This document shows positions 11,850-24,299 of a DNA stretch of 64,000 nucleotides, in pieces. Position numbers and translations under genes: made by a program. The DNA comes from Blumeriella jaapii (Eukaryota > Ascomycota > Leotiomycetes > Helotiales > Drepanopezizaceae). The notes under the pieces are model-generated. The model saw only the letters and a program-made list of their open reading frames with translations. It searched no databases and had not been told where the DNA came from. The DNA lies in assembly GCA_009599575.1 (NCBI GenBank), contig VWND01000028.1:310001-374000 (forward strand). Direction: 5' to 3'. The number at the start of each line of letters is the position of its first letter. The first letter of the stretch is position 1.

Positions 11850-14800
11850 TTAAAGTTTTATTATATTATTTTTCGGCTCGGTGTCGTTTCGACCCTGCTA
11901 AAATTCTAGTAAAAAAACGTGGAAAGTATCGTGAATACGATATTAAAAAGAAAGCTCGAATTGGTAAGCTTGGCCGTGCTCGTGTATAATTCGCTTAATT
12001 TTAAAAAGTTTTAAATATTTATTTAAAAACTTTCGAAAAAGTCGTAGCTATCGGAAGTTTTTGGTCGATAATAATATTTTGTCGTTTATTTAAAATCTAG
12101 TTTTTTTGTGTTTAGCGTCGTAAAATCTTTTGTGATTCGCGTTGGCTTTTTTTAGTTTTTTACTGAGTATTTTTCTTTTTTTTTACAATATTTTAACTCG
12201 TTTTTCCGCTGACGATACTTTTTTTTCTACGACGTCGCTTTCGACGTTGCTGCCAAGTTCTGGATAAAAGTCGTATAATATGCGAAAAAAAGTAGAATCC
12301 GTAAAAATATATATCGAATTATTATACGTAAACTCGGCTAAAACAAACTTCGTAGCCTAATCGTTTTGTCGATAATCGCAGTACGTACGAAAATAAAATT
12401 CTAAAATTTGATTTTAACGTTTCGTTTGGCTATCGGTCTGAAAATAAAAAGCGGTGTTTAATCGACGTCGTATTTGTAGATGGAATATTATTAAAAACCA
12501 GAATTTACTAGTGAAAACTGACCTTTTGTTTATAATAATTTTTTTAAAACAGCCAAAATCTTTATAAACGTGCTGTATAAATATCTCAGCCAAATCTGAA
12601 GCTAAAATCGTTTTTTGTATCGGTATATATTTCGACAGCTTCGTATATCGGTTTATTATAACGAATATCGAATCGTAAATACGATTTCGTTTTTTGCTAA
12701 AAGATAAATTCGTAATAAAATTTATAATTATTTTTTTTTAAAATCTCGTAAAAATCGAAAAAGGGGCTAATTCGCTATAGGGTCGGTGCTTTTTAGGCTT
12801 GCTTTTCTGGCATTTTCTATACGTATTGACGTAACGCTTTACGTCGCTTCGTAAACCAGGCCAGAAATACTTTTTTTCGACCAGTTTTAGCGTTCGCCGA
12901 AAACTTTAATGGCCGGCGGTCGGGTCGTCGTGATTAATTTTTAATATTTCGCTTTTAATAGCGCTTTTATTCGGAATATACGTATATTTTTTGTAATATA
13001 GTAATTTATTTTGGCCTATACGCCAGTGTTTTTCGGATCCGGCTCGATTGTTTTGCGAGGCCGATTCGTACGTTTTCTGTAATATAAAAGAATTAGATTT
13101 TTGCAATTCAAGGATAGTTTTGTGAATCGGTTTTGCTAGCTCGTTATTAGCCGTTTCGGATTGTAGTAATACAACGGCTACGCTTCGTGATATATATTAT
13201 TTGCAATTAGTAATATTAGCAAGGGATAATTCGGCGAAGAAGCCTTTTATTTGGCTTTTTCTCGCTTGCTTTTTACCTTTTGATTCCGTTAATAAAAGCT
13301 TCGAATATTTATCGGCGCGAAATAATTTATATTCCGATTTTAAGCGTGTTTTTATTACGGAAAACATTTTAAAATTTCTTAAATAAGCTAGTTTTAGCTT
13401 ACGATACAGCGTAAGCAGCTGTTTATTATTTTTTTTTAAATTTTTTTTTAAATTTGGCCGGCGAGAAAAATCATTCGCCGGGTTAGAAACTCCTGTTTTA
13501 TATTCGATTGCAAAATCGTATTCAGCTAGCTCGTCGGCCCATTTCGCTTAGCGTTCGTTTAAACGTTTTTTCGTAAAAAAGTATTTCAGATTATAGTGAT
13601 TTGTACGCATAATAATAACGTTAAAAGCGTTACGTAAATATTAGCTTTATTATTTAAAAGCGTAAATTATAATTATTAGCTTAGCGTCGTAGATCTCGTA
13701 TTTTTGTTTTATAAAAAAAAGCTTTTTCGAATAATACGCGATAGGATGCTAACGTGCTTTCGCATTTTCGCCGAACAATTGAAATAATATTCCGTTTATA
13801 ACGAATTTCGAAGCGTTTGTTTCGATTTAAATTTTTAATCGAAAGTCGAAATAGCGTAGAATCGGTGCTTAGCAAAACTTTTTTCTTAAAAGTAAAAAAG
13901 CGAGCTTCGCTTCGAATAAAAAACGAAAAAGGCCCGATATTTTTTTTCGTTGTATTTTTTTTAGAAAATCTGTAATAAATCGGCAAAGCTTAGCGTAGTT
14001 TTTAATAAAACGTTTGTAAAAGTTGGTAAAACCCAAAAATACTTAAATATTTCGCCACGTAATAAAAAAGGACCATTTTCGAATATTATCCATTTTCTTT
14101 GGGTTTATTTTAATTTCCGTAGGAGTAACGACGAAATCTAGAAATTTAATCGTATTCGTATCGAAAGCATATTTTTTCAGATTTCCGTAAAATTTGTTAA
14201 TACAAAGTTTTTCGAAAACTTTTTTTACCGCGTTTATATAATCGTCGGGGTTTTCGGAAAATATTAAAATATCGTCGAAGTAAATTATATACGTAATATT
14301 TATTAAACCGACTAAAGCTTAATTAATATATATTTGGAAGATTGCTGGTGCGTTCGAAAGGCCGAAAGGTAATACGTAGTATTCGAAATGTTCGTAACGA
14401 ATGCGAAACGCAGTTTTCTATTTATTTTCCTTTTTTATTCGAAAGCGGTGGTACGCCCAAATAAGGTTTAGTTTGATAAATATTTTAGCTTTTTTCAAAC
14501 GATTTAAAGTTTCGCTGATAAAAGGTAGAAAAGTTCGATTTTTAATCGTAACTGCGTTTAGATTTTATAATCGACGTATAATCGTAAACTTCCGTTTTTT
14601 TTCGGTATAAATATTACCGGTGCGCCGGCAGAGCTAATAGATTTTTTTATCCAGCTTTTTTTTAAGCTCGAATCGAAATATTCGCGTAATTCGGTAAATT
14701 TAGATTCCGACAAAAAATAGATTGGTTTTCAAAGGGGATTTTTCCTTTTCGCGAAGTTTATTCGATACTTTATAAAATGGTGAGAAGCTAGAGTAACCGC

Positions 14801-15350
14801 GGCGGTATCGTCGAATACGTCGGCGTAATCGTCGTATTTGGAGAGTAATTAATACTGTTTTTTAATAGCTTTTTTCAAAACGATATAAAACGCTTGCTTT
14901 TTTTTGAATTTTTTTTTAAAACGTTTGATTGTAACGAAATTAAATTATAAGCGTTCGATTGGGTATCGTTACGATTTAGTTCGAAAGCTTATAGCGGGAT
15001 CGATATTTCGCAATCAAAGAAATTTTAAAATAAATAAAATTCTTGGGATATTTATATCGCAAACTACGAAATCGCTTTGTATTTTTTTAATTGTTTTATA
15101 ATTATTAATAGCGCGAATGGATTGCGTATGCGTGCCGTAAATAATTACTTTTTTTTTTTTAATCGTAAATAAATTAATACGTTTTTGAATTGGTTTTTAT
15201 TTATATTTAATTAATAACTTTTGGATTACGCAGTTTTTTTCCGCGCCGCAATCGATAAAAATTCGTTTCGTACGAGTTTCGCTTTTGGCTTTTTTAATTT
15301 CGATTGAAATTATTATTTTTTGCTTTTTTTTTTCGTTCGATTTTATTAGC
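11850..15350 (-). pseudogene. Gypsy-A copy 1 Pol relic (PR, RT, RNase H, IN)
   Basis: Minus strand. The protease active-site triplet region reads IDCGAEKNC (DCGA codons at 15253-15242). RT has YFDD at 14282-14271. The RT connection/RNase H region includes SEARFFTFKKKVLLSTDSTL near 13930-13860. The integrase zinc finger has HDDPTAGH near 12932-12909, but its first Cys of C-x-x-C is Tyr (Y-R-K-C near 12815), a G-to-A change. The integrase C-terminus reads YQFELSF and then YRIHDTFHVFLLEF near 11965-11890, the 'IHPVFHVSLL' box of gypsy integrases. Many stops make it dead. I could not confirm a chromodomain. Confidence 0.9.
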
Positions 15351-15360
15351 AGCGACGAAA

Positions 15361-16886
15361 TTAAAATCGAGCGGAAGCTTTTTCCGAATTTTTAGATTTG
15401 TTAGCTTCGGAGCAGTTTAAGATTATATATTTTTTTTTATTATATTTATAATATTCGATTTCTAAACAATTGGTTATGCGGTGCTTTTCTTTTTGACAGC
15501 GATTGCATTTCGAAAAGTAAAAGAAATCGTTAAAAGTTTTAAAATTCCAAAGGATTTTGTTAAAATTATCGTTTTTTCGCTTTCGTTTTTTTTTTTGTAA
15601 TATATTTTCGAATCGAAGACGGTATGTATCTGTTTTAGCTTTTGAGCTTTGATCGTAAATATAAGTTTTTTTTTTTTTTTTTTTTTTGCGTTCGTTTCGT
15701 CGTTTATTATTTTTCGTTTCGTCGCTAATGATTTTATTAGCATTTTCGATACGACGAGCGATTGATATTAATTTTTCGTGCGAATTTATAGCTATAATAT
15801 TGCTTCGTTTAATAATTTTTTTTCGAAAAATAAATCGGAGTTTTGCGAAAAGCATTTTTTTTTTAATCGCATTATTTGTTATTTGCAACTGCTATTCGAA
15901 ATTATTTAAATAAGCAACGAAATCGTTAATTAATTTATGCTTTTTTTGCTTCGCTTTATCGTATAAATTCGAAGCCGCGATTTCTCGATTTTTCGCATTT
16001 ATTAAAAAGTTTAATATTTATTTTTTGAAATCGTTTTATATAGTTCGAATGTTCGTAGAACGTCGTTCGTATTCGGTTTATTTTTTTTCCATTTTATCGT
16101 CGAAAATTAAAATACAAGCGTTAATTTTCTTTTGATTAATATAAAATATTATTTTTTTATTTTGGCGGAAATTTCGCTTTGTACGCCGAATAAAAAATTG
16201 AGCTTTTTTAATATTTTTCCTTCGATATATTAGAAAGTTTTTTATTTTTGATGCTTTTCGGCTCGAATTTGCTATGTTTTTTACAAAAGGTATAATATAC
16301 TTAAAAAAAATGCTAGGTCGTTTTTAATAAGTATTATTATCGTAGTATTTCGAAAATATTTTATAATAATCGCCGGCTTAAGTTATTTTCTGTTTTTTTC
16401 AATTGGGACGGTATTAAGAAGTATAAAAACTTTTTTTTCGATATTTTCGAAAGCGTTAAGTTCTCGTTGAAATTGTTTAACTTTTTTTCGGAATTCGTTT
16501 CGGCGTTTTAGAGTTTTTTCGAGTTTTTTAACTATTTCGTAAATCTTTTTCTTAGTTTTTTTCTGTTTTATTTTAGCTTGTATTTCTTTTACTTTTTTAC
16601 GTTTATCGTTTTTTTTTTGTTCGACGCGGATTCGTTTATCAGCTAGATAAATCAGGATTTCGATAAAAGATTTTTCCGAATCGCTTTGAGCGTGGCCTTT
16701 TTTAATAATTTCTTCGATAAAAGAAATTGAAAAGTCGTCGCGCCTTGGTGGTGGGGTATTTTCGACCTTTGATAAAGCTGGTAACGTTAAAAAAGACGAT
16801 GGTACGAGGTTTTTTTAAGCAGCCGAAGGTGCTGAGTTTTTTTGAATAGCTGAAAATGCCTGTTTTCTGCGAATGCGAAAAGCCAT
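15361..16886 (-). pseudogene. Gypsy-A copy 1 Gag relic with zinc knuckle
   Basis: An ATG at 16886 begins MAFRIRRKQAFS. A readable Gag-like stretch follows (NTPPPRRDDFSISFIEEIIK, then KRIRVEQKK and a Lys/Glu-rich coiled part). The C-terminal part is an open 175-residue frame from 15888 ending with a CCHC knuckle CNRCQKEKHRITNC (C-x2-C-x4-H-x4-C) around 15510-15468, preceded by a Lys-rich linker. Gag binds the RNA and builds particles. In copy 2 the equivalent start codon is ATA. Confidence 0.8.
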
Positions 16887-16979
16887 AATATCGATAATAA
16901 CGATATAAATGTAATAGTATAGTAGAAGATTGTTTTAGTAATATCGAATTGCCGTTCCGGTGAATTAAAAAAATCAGAA

Positions 16980-17392
16980 TATAAAAATTAAAAGGCAGAG
17001 AAATACTAGTTTAAATAATAAAGCTTAAATAAAATTAAGTTAATAGTTAGACTGATTTTTATTTTTTATATTTTTAATAGAAGGCGTGTATAAGTACAAA
17101 AGGAGGGGTGGAGCCTTCGAGAAAAGTATTTCCCAGGAAACCAGGCGAGCCCCATTTAGTATGCTTTTCTAGCCCTTATTCCGATCTTTTTTTATTTTTT
17201 TCAATATAATTTTAATAATTGGTTCCTTAGCAATTACTCCTATAAAATGTTTTATCTAAATGTCATTTCCAGCCCCTATAGTATTATCCGGCCCCCACGG
17301 CCTATCCGCAGAAAGTACTATTCGAGGGTTGGTAGGAGGCAGAGGGTCTTGGCGGATCACCTGACTCATACACGTGATGTTGGTTCCTGACA
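16980..17392 (-). repeat. Gypsy-A copy 1, 5' LTR
   Basis: 413 bp. The right (outer) end keeps GC-rich sequence (CCGGCCCCCACGGCC near 17290) and ends CCTGACA. The inner end is RIP-shifted (TATAAAAATTAAAAGG for TGTAAGGATTGAAAGG). TSD CCTAA follows at 17393. Confidence 0.95.
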
Positions 17393-17397
17393 CCTAA

Positions 17398-19190
17398 ATA
17401 AGTTTTAGCACGTGCTTAAATAATTTTCGCAGTTTTTCGTCGGAATATAAACTGATTATTAAAGTTAACTTCGAATACGTCGTAATCCGAATTTTTAATA
17501 GCAGCGAATCGATTAGCGAAGCCGATAACGTCGACTTTTTTTGTAATTAAATCGCAGTACGCCGCGTAACAGCGTATATAAAAATAATAAAACTTTTCGT
17601 TTTTTTTGACGTTAATATTATTCGTAAAAACGAAATTAAAAAATCGGAGTTTTTCAGCGAAAAAAAGCTCGAATAAAAACGGATCACCGTTTTCAAAAGT
17701 TTTTTTTATTTATTCCGGCGTATTATATTTGCAGTTTCCGAAAAAGGCTTGGTTTAATTTTTGTTCGAAGCAAAAGGGAAAAAGCTGACGGATTCATTTG
17801 GTTTTTGTGTAAAAATATCGAAATAAAATTTCTGAATCGTTTCGTCGTCGAAAGCGAAAGTTTTAAGTAAAATAATTTAATTTTATATTTTTTGTATAAT
17901 TTTTTTCGCAATGATTTCGATATTTTTTTTTAAACTTTTTCGGTCGAAACGTATAATGGTCGAGATTTTAAATGCTTTTATTAGAATTTGAAATATTAGC
18001 GGTTCGACGTTTTTGAACGCAGCAAGCGTTTTTGATATTTGCGTATTTAATTTCGAAAGGTTAGATTCAAAATCGTTTAAATCTTTTTTTTTCGAAATAT
18101 TAGAATTTTTTAAATCTGATTTTGTAAAATCGTCGCGTTTTTTATTAATTAATTTAAAGCTTATAGCTCGGCGTTGATTTCCGGCTGTTTTTATTCGCGG
18201 TGTCTTTTTTGCTAGCGACGCGAATGATTTTTTTTTCCGAACAAAAAGGGTTTCGGAAATATCGGCGCGCTTTTCTACGTTTTTTATTTTTATTTTTTCC
18301 GGGATTGTTTTTATAAATATAATAAGCTTTTTGTATTCGAATAGGCGGTTGTTTGCTGTTACGCTTTTGATTTCGTTTTTTGATTCGTTTTCGATAATTA
18401 AAAATAAAAATCGTTAAGTTGTTTTAGTTATTTTAAAAATATTAATTGTTACCGCGTGTGTTTTTTCGAACTAAACGAAAATAATATTAGTTTTTTCGTT
18501 TTTTTCGTCGTCGTAAATTTGAAATATCGGAATAGCGTCGTTTTTTTTCTTTGGTATAAAAATGCCGCATTTAGCGACGCTTAGTTTTTTGCTTTGAAAA
18601 AAGATTAGATTTAAAGTTTCGCAGCCGACTAAAACTTTTTTTAGCGATTGCATAGCGTCGTTAATCAGTTTGCAAACAGCTGTAAAAAAGCTTATAAACC
18701 TGCGGGCTTTTGAATTGTTAGCTTTTAAGATTTGCGTTTTAAAAATATAAGCGTTTAATATTCAAACTTTTTTTTTCGTAAAAGTAATAATTTCGAAAAA
18801 GCGAGCGAAGTGCCGAAATAAAATAACACCGGTGATTTTGCTAAAAACGTATTTTTAAATATTTTTTTCTCGTTGATTTAGCAAAAAGCGCAAAACTCGA
18901 TCTGTTATTTTTTTTTTATTATCTCGAGCTTTTCGTATTCCGGCGAAAGCTTTTAAAGCGTTGTCGTAATTCAGCAGAAACTTATCGTAATTAAAATTTT
19001 TACGAACGAATTCAGTTTTAACGAAGCTTTCGTAATCGAATAAAAATTCGTTAACGTTTTTAATTATTATATCGAATTGCTTTATAAATATTTTTACGAA
19101 AGCTGTTTATTAATTTAAAATAGCGGCATTATATATTTGTTTAAATTCGGAAAGATTGCGTATAATAGTTCCGTTTCAAAGTAAATTAAA
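17398..19190 (-). pseudogene. Gypsy-B extra ORF, N-terminal half
   Basis: A minus-strand frame starting somewhere near 19190 and running to 17398, where it is interrupted by Gypsy-A copy 1. With the part at 10033-8680 it totals about 3.1 kb, roughly 1000 codons. Readable stretches include NYDKFLLNYDNALKAFAGIR near 18990-18930, the open block from 18653 (MQSLKKVLVGCETLNLIFF), and YDLITKK-like and GFANRFAAIKNSDYDVFEVN near 17540-17480. Charged helical segments are common. There is no recognisable enzyme motif. The start codon was not fixed, and about 550 bp separates it from the end of pol. Confidence 0.6.
18191..18236. repeat. ATTCGCG...CGCGAAT hairpin repeat, copy 1
   Basis: The motif ATTCGCGGTG, about 20 nt of variable spacer, then ACGCGAATG can fold with 7-bp arms. 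Related copies lie at 21258-21292, 21322-21356 and 23265-23305, all within Gypsy-B. On the coding strand each encodes a similar peptide of the form (S/A)FA-x(6)-(T/A)-(P/S)-R-I/M. Confidence 0.7.
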
Positions 19191-21257
19191 AATAAATTTG
19201 CCTGGTTTAGCAACGCTTTACTTAGAAAACGATATAATATCGATAAGTTTATTAATTAAAAAAATATATTATATTTATTAAAAAGTAAATAGGAAAAAGT
19301 ATAAGAATTGTAAAATATTTGTATTCAAAAATTACGGAAATCCGCATGCTGTTTTTTTAATAAATTATAATTGTTCAGGCAGCCACCCGTTCAAAACAAC
19401 GAAAAAAGTAAATAATGCAAAAAGTAGCAAATAATAAAATGTATAAAAAATAGTTTTCGTAAAATATGCGAATAATATAAATGTATCAAATATACGGCTC
19501 AAACATATACAAAGCTTTTGTTTTAATAAACAAAAGTACAGTTAAATAAAAAAAAGTATAATAAATGTCCTAAATAATATAAAAAAAGGTTTCAAAAATA
19601 AATAATATATATAAAACAAAATAATTAAATTGTATATAAGCAAAGCAAAACAAAAACAGTAAAACAGTATATAATAAAAAAAAAACAATAAATAAACAAA
19701 AACAGTAAAACAGTTAGTAAACAATTTTATAAGCACTTTTCTTTTTTTCGGTTATAAGTAAAATTACGATTTAAATTATGCTTTCCGCAGGATTATCGTT
19801 CGATTGTTTTCAAACTTTTTCAAAAGATTCTTTTTTTTCAGAAGTATAATCGCTTTGGTCGGAATCGTCGTCGGAATTACTAAAATCGGAATCGCTGTTT
19901 AAATTAAAATTCAAAAGGTAAATTTGCTGATTTTTTTTGTAAAATCGCTTTAATCGATTAGCGGCGAACGTTTTTTTCAGTTTTGTTTTATCGAATTCCG
20001 TAAACTTATAATAGCTTTTATTTAATTCGGCCTCGCATACTTCGTAAAATCCGAGCTATTTATAATTAAGTTTAGTATCGGCCGATTTGTTAATAACGCG
20101 CTGAACGTCGTAAATTAAAACCAAATCTTTTTTTTTAATTAGCGTTTTTTTTAAAACCTTGGTTTTATTTTAAACTTTTTTAGCTGCTTTTTTATATCTT
20201 TTCTTTCGTAAAATCATTTTTTTTATATTTATATTACGGTAATTTAATTATTTAAATCTTATTATTAATAAATTTGCTTTCGTTTTTATTTTAACTACGT
20301 TATAAAGCTTTTATACAAACTATTTTGTTTTCAAAAACAGTCGAGCGTTTTTGTCGTATTAAATAAAAAATAAAATTATTTTAATAAAAGCGTATATATA
20401 TATACGTATAGCAAAAAGCATTTCCGAGAATTTCCGCGACCAACGCTTATAATCCTTTCGAATAGCTTTTAAAAAGCCGTTAAAAATATTTCTATGGCCT
20501 TATTTTACGAATCCGTTATTTTTCGAATTGTAAGCTGAGATTTAAATACGCTGGATCTCGTATTTTTTTGTAAAAATCTCGATAACGCTTTTGTTTTCGG
20601 ATTTATTATCGACGTTTAATTTACTAAACAAACCGTATCGATATATAACGTTTTTCTAAAAAAAAATCGCTATAATTTCGAAAATAGCGTTTCGGAAAAA
20701 TCGCTTTTTAAGCTATTCGGATAGATCGTTAATAGCGAATACGAAGCATATATAACCGCGATCGATAATTAGTACGCGTATAACGTCGAGGTTGATTTTT
20801 TCTCAAATTCTAAAAAACTACGTCGAATATAATAGGTTTTTTTTTCGGCCAAGCTTTCGTTTTTAATAAAAAATGCAACTTTTAACGAAAGCTTTGCAAT
20901 TTTCGAAGCATTTTTTTTATCAAAAGTCGTTTTTGATTCGGTAATAAATAATTTCAGTTTTTTTATAAAACATTTTCTCGTAAGCTTTTTTTATAACTTA
21001 AAATTTATCGGTTTTATTATTTATTACTAAGCGTTTTTAATATATATTATTTTTTATTTTATACAATTTCCTGTCGGCTAAAATATAATCGAAGGCTTGG
21101 TTTTTAAATAATTTAAACTAATAGTTTAATACGCTAAATAGTTTAAACAAAATAATTAAATAATATACGATTAAATAAAAGTTTTCGGTTTTATAATTAT
21201 CGATTAAAATTTTATTTTCGTCGCTAATCGGTTTATTCCGATCGTTTTCGATTAAAT

Positions 21258-21356
21258 CCATTCGCGATGCCAACCGAAATAATAACGCGAATGCTTTTTC
21301 GGCCCGAAAATCGGTGTTTTTTATTCGCGGTGCCAGCCGAAATAACAACGCGAATG
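21258..21356. repeat. ATTCGCG...CGCGAAT hairpin repeat, copies 2 and 3 in tandem
   Basis: Two units about 64 nt apart (21258-21292 and 21322-21356). The second is the best-preserved, ATTCGCGGTGCCAGCCGAAATAACAACGCGAAT split as ATTCGCGGTGCCAGCC and GAAATAACAACGCGAAT. On the minus strand they encode AFALLFRLAPRIK-like and AFALLFRLASRMD-like peptides, so the duplication is visible in protein too. Confidence 0.7.
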
Positions 21357-23264
21357 ATTTTGGCTTTATGAAATTTAAAACGCAAATAACGAAATAGCTA
21401 ATTTCGTTAGCGATTTATTCGTCGATATTTTGTTTGTTTTATTTAGCGAAATCAAACGAATAAAAACGTTTTCGTTTGAAAAGGCCGTTTGCCGCTGTAT
21501 TGATTATTTTTTTAATATATTTAATTTCGAAATTTATAAATCGCATCCAAGCTATTTAATTAGTTACGAATGCTTTTGGCAGGTTATTAGCTTTTTTATT
21601 CAATTGATTAACAAAAACTTTTGCGTTTGTTTCCAAAATAAAATGCACGCCGTATAATTCGCTTTTTATTTTTTTTATTATTTTAAAAGCGCCTCGATAT
21701 TTTCGTTTAATAGCATCGTAGCGTACTTCCGCGGAAAATCATAAGCCGCTTTCGAATCGTAAAAAATGCCGTTTTTTGTTTTTATCGATTTATTATAATA
21801 CAATTTTCTAACCGAAAATACTGGCGTCGATAGTTAAAATAATTTTTCTGCGTTTGGGCTGTAGTCGATCCGTATAAATAATAGGGCCGATAAAAAATCG
21901 TTTTTAAAAACTTTTATAGCTTTGCTTTGTTTTTCTTTCTAAACGAAATCGATTTTTTTTTTTATCGTGGCGTAAATAAATGCAGCTTTTTAAAAGAAAT
22001 TTTTAATTTAATTGCGATAATAAATCACAACGCTAATAAAAACTCTAGCTTCGGTGATATTTTCGCATTTTTTTTATTCGCAAATTTTTTTAATTTTTTT
22101 TCGTTAAAAATGGCGGCCAGCGCTGTTAGTCATATAACCGACGATATTTATTTCGAATATGTAAAATTTTAATCGAAGGCCAATAATAGCTTTGGCTTTT
22201 TCGAAGCAAACCATAATTTTATCGATGTTTTAAATATGTTTTATTATATAACGTCGAATTTCAGAAAAAAAATTTTTATTATTATAATATAATTTAAAGT
22301 TTTTTACTCCGACGTCGTCAACGTAAAGCAAAATAATGTCAGAAATACAAATTATAAGAATTTTGTATACGATTTTTACGAATTAAGCGATTGAATTAAT
22401 AGCTTCTATAAGTATTCTGGTTATACGTAATAAACCGATTGGAATTTGAATTGCTATTATATTTCGAGATCGTAGATTAAATATTAAATGGTCGTAGCCG
22501 AAAAACAAATCGAAAAGAAAAGCGATTATTAATTTTGCGAATTCGTTCGAAAATTGATCGACGTTAAATGGCACGTTAGCGTTTCGTATCGTTATTCTGT
22601 TTATTTCGACGATTACGGTAATAAGTTTGTAAATGCTTTTTTTTTTTGCAATAATAAACCATTTGTTTTTGTATAAGCCGTGGCAGAATTCGAAAATCTT
22701 TTGCTTAATTCGTTTTTTCAGCATTTCGACTATTTTATTCTAAAAAGCTTTAAAAACTGAAAAAGTCTTTTTTTGCCAGGCTTTATGAAATACGGTTTTA
22801 ATATCGATATAAAACGTAACGTTAAAACTGAATTGGCTTATTTCGATAAAATCGAAGATTATAATTTTTTTCCGGTTGCGTAAAACTTCGTACAAAACCT
22901 TTTTTTTTTTTAGCAAAAATTAAATTCCGATTGCTAAATTATTAAATCGTTTTTTTGTAAATCGGCTGCCAAATAATAAGCTGGAAAATCGGCCGGTAAT
23001 AAGTTTTTCGAATTCGTTAATAACTGATTAAAATAGTTTTGTTGCTTTATCTTTTTTAAACCAATCGTTTATTTTTTCGGAAATATTTCCACCGAATTCG
23101 CTAAAATTCACGAATCGTATTTTATCAGCTTTGCGTTTGTAAAAAATGCTGATATTAATACAAAAAAATAAAATATATAAATCGGGTTTGTTTAATATAA
23201 AAACGAAATCTTCGGAACTTTTATTTCCGAATTAATAGCTAAAAATATTAATATTAGCCAATTT

Positions 23265-23305
23265 TATTCGCGGTGTTATTTCGATTGATAACGCGAATGC
23301 TTTTA
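23265..23305. repeat. ATTCGCG...CGCGAAT hairpin repeat, copy 4
   Basis: ATTCGCGGTGTTATT then CGATTGATAACGCGAATGC, between the protease and RT parts of Gypsy-B. The encoded minus-strand peptide is AFALSIEITPRIK. Confidence 0.65.
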
Positions 23306-24299
23306 GCTAATTATTTTCCAGGTTTTATTATAGCCCAGCGTCTGTTTTAAAACCAAAGCCGGCTATTCGTTTTCCGATAAAACGTCGATTAAAAAGATTT
23401 TGTCGCCGGCGACGATAATTTGATTTTAAAAAAATCGGTTTTAATTTCAGAAAAAGGTTTTTATTTGGCCGTTTTCGGTGTATTTGAAATTAACGAAACT
23501 TTCCAGAATTCAAGGTATTTTAAAAATAATAAAGTAAAAGCATTTTTTTATTATTAAAAAATTTCTATAAATAATAATACTTTCAACGTCGATTTTAATA
23601 TTTCGTACAATTTTATTAAATTCAATCGTATTTTCATTAACGATAATATAAATTATTCGTTTATCGGTAATAATCGGGATATTATTAGTTTCGGCTGTTT
23701 TCTGATTTATATAATTGATTTCGGCTCTATTATCGAATAAAACGAGAGCGGTCGTATTTTTTTTAAATATTGTTTTTATTTTTAATGCTTTTATAACCGT
23801 GTAAAAGCAGTTTCGTCGTTTTAATTTTTAAGTTTTTATAGCAAAAACCAAAAGGCTGATTTCTTCCGAGAATTCTTTTTTATCGGCTAAATTAACTGCG
23901 GTATTGTAATTTTTTTTTGGTTTTTTTTCAATTTAAAATCGTTTTTTTTTCGGATAATCTTAATTTTTTCGTTTTTTTTTAATGCAAAGATTTGTTTATT
24001 AATAATTTTGTCGAATCTCTTTTCTGTATTAAATAAATCGCTGAATTTCAATTTAATTTTTTGTTTTATAATTTTTTTAATAGCTTCGTCGACGGCTTCG
24101 AAGCTAATATATTTGTCGATTTATTTTTCGCTTTATATTAATAATAGGCGTTTAAAAGCTGGTATTTTTTGAATAATTTAAACCGGAATATCGGTATCGA
24201 TATTTTTTATATCGTCGTTAATTTCTTTTATTATAAGCGTTTTTTTAATAATTTTATCGATTTTTTTTCGAATTTTAAAATCTTTTTTTCTTTCGATTT

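Larger units (their letters stand above)
10034..17392 (-). mobile_element. Gypsy-A copy 1: Ty3/gypsy LTR retrotransposon, RIP-degraded
   Basis: It is 7359 bp with 413-bp LTRs (10034-10446 and 16980-17392) and a 5-bp TSD CCTAA at 10029-10033 and 17393-17397. It lies inside the extra ORF of Gypsy-B. Minus-strand order: Gag with a zinc knuckle, protease, RT, RNase H, integrase with its C-terminal domain. A plus-strand (antisense) open frame lies between the integrase end and the 3' LTR. Both Gypsy-A copies have the same length within 1 bp. Confidence 0.95.
19830..23800 (-). pseudogene. Gypsy-B Pol relic (PR, RT, RNase H, IN)
   Basis: Minus strand. The protease motif reads ALVLFDNRAEINYIN near 23745-23700, where family members have D-S-G-A; Gly-to-Arg fits RIP. 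RT runs from 22724: CHGLYKNKWFIIAKKKSIYK, then FLFDLFFGYDHLIFN (family SLIDxFSGYDQ), and YVDD at 22325-22314. The integrase core is legible near 20960-20380, including ISAYNSKNNGFVKWGHRNIF (family SAYNPxANGxVExGHxxI). The integrase C-terminal region reads KKDLVLIYDVQRVINKSADT near 20130, ending in an acidic Asp/Ser tail near 19870. Stops and Gly/Asp/Glu-changing transitions make it inactive. Confidence 0.9.

Noticed and set aside
15361..15888. 175-codon minus-strand open frame as a host gene
   Set aside because: It is the C-terminal part of the Gypsy-A Gag with a CCHC knuckle, inside the LTR-bounded element; the same frame is broken in copy 2.
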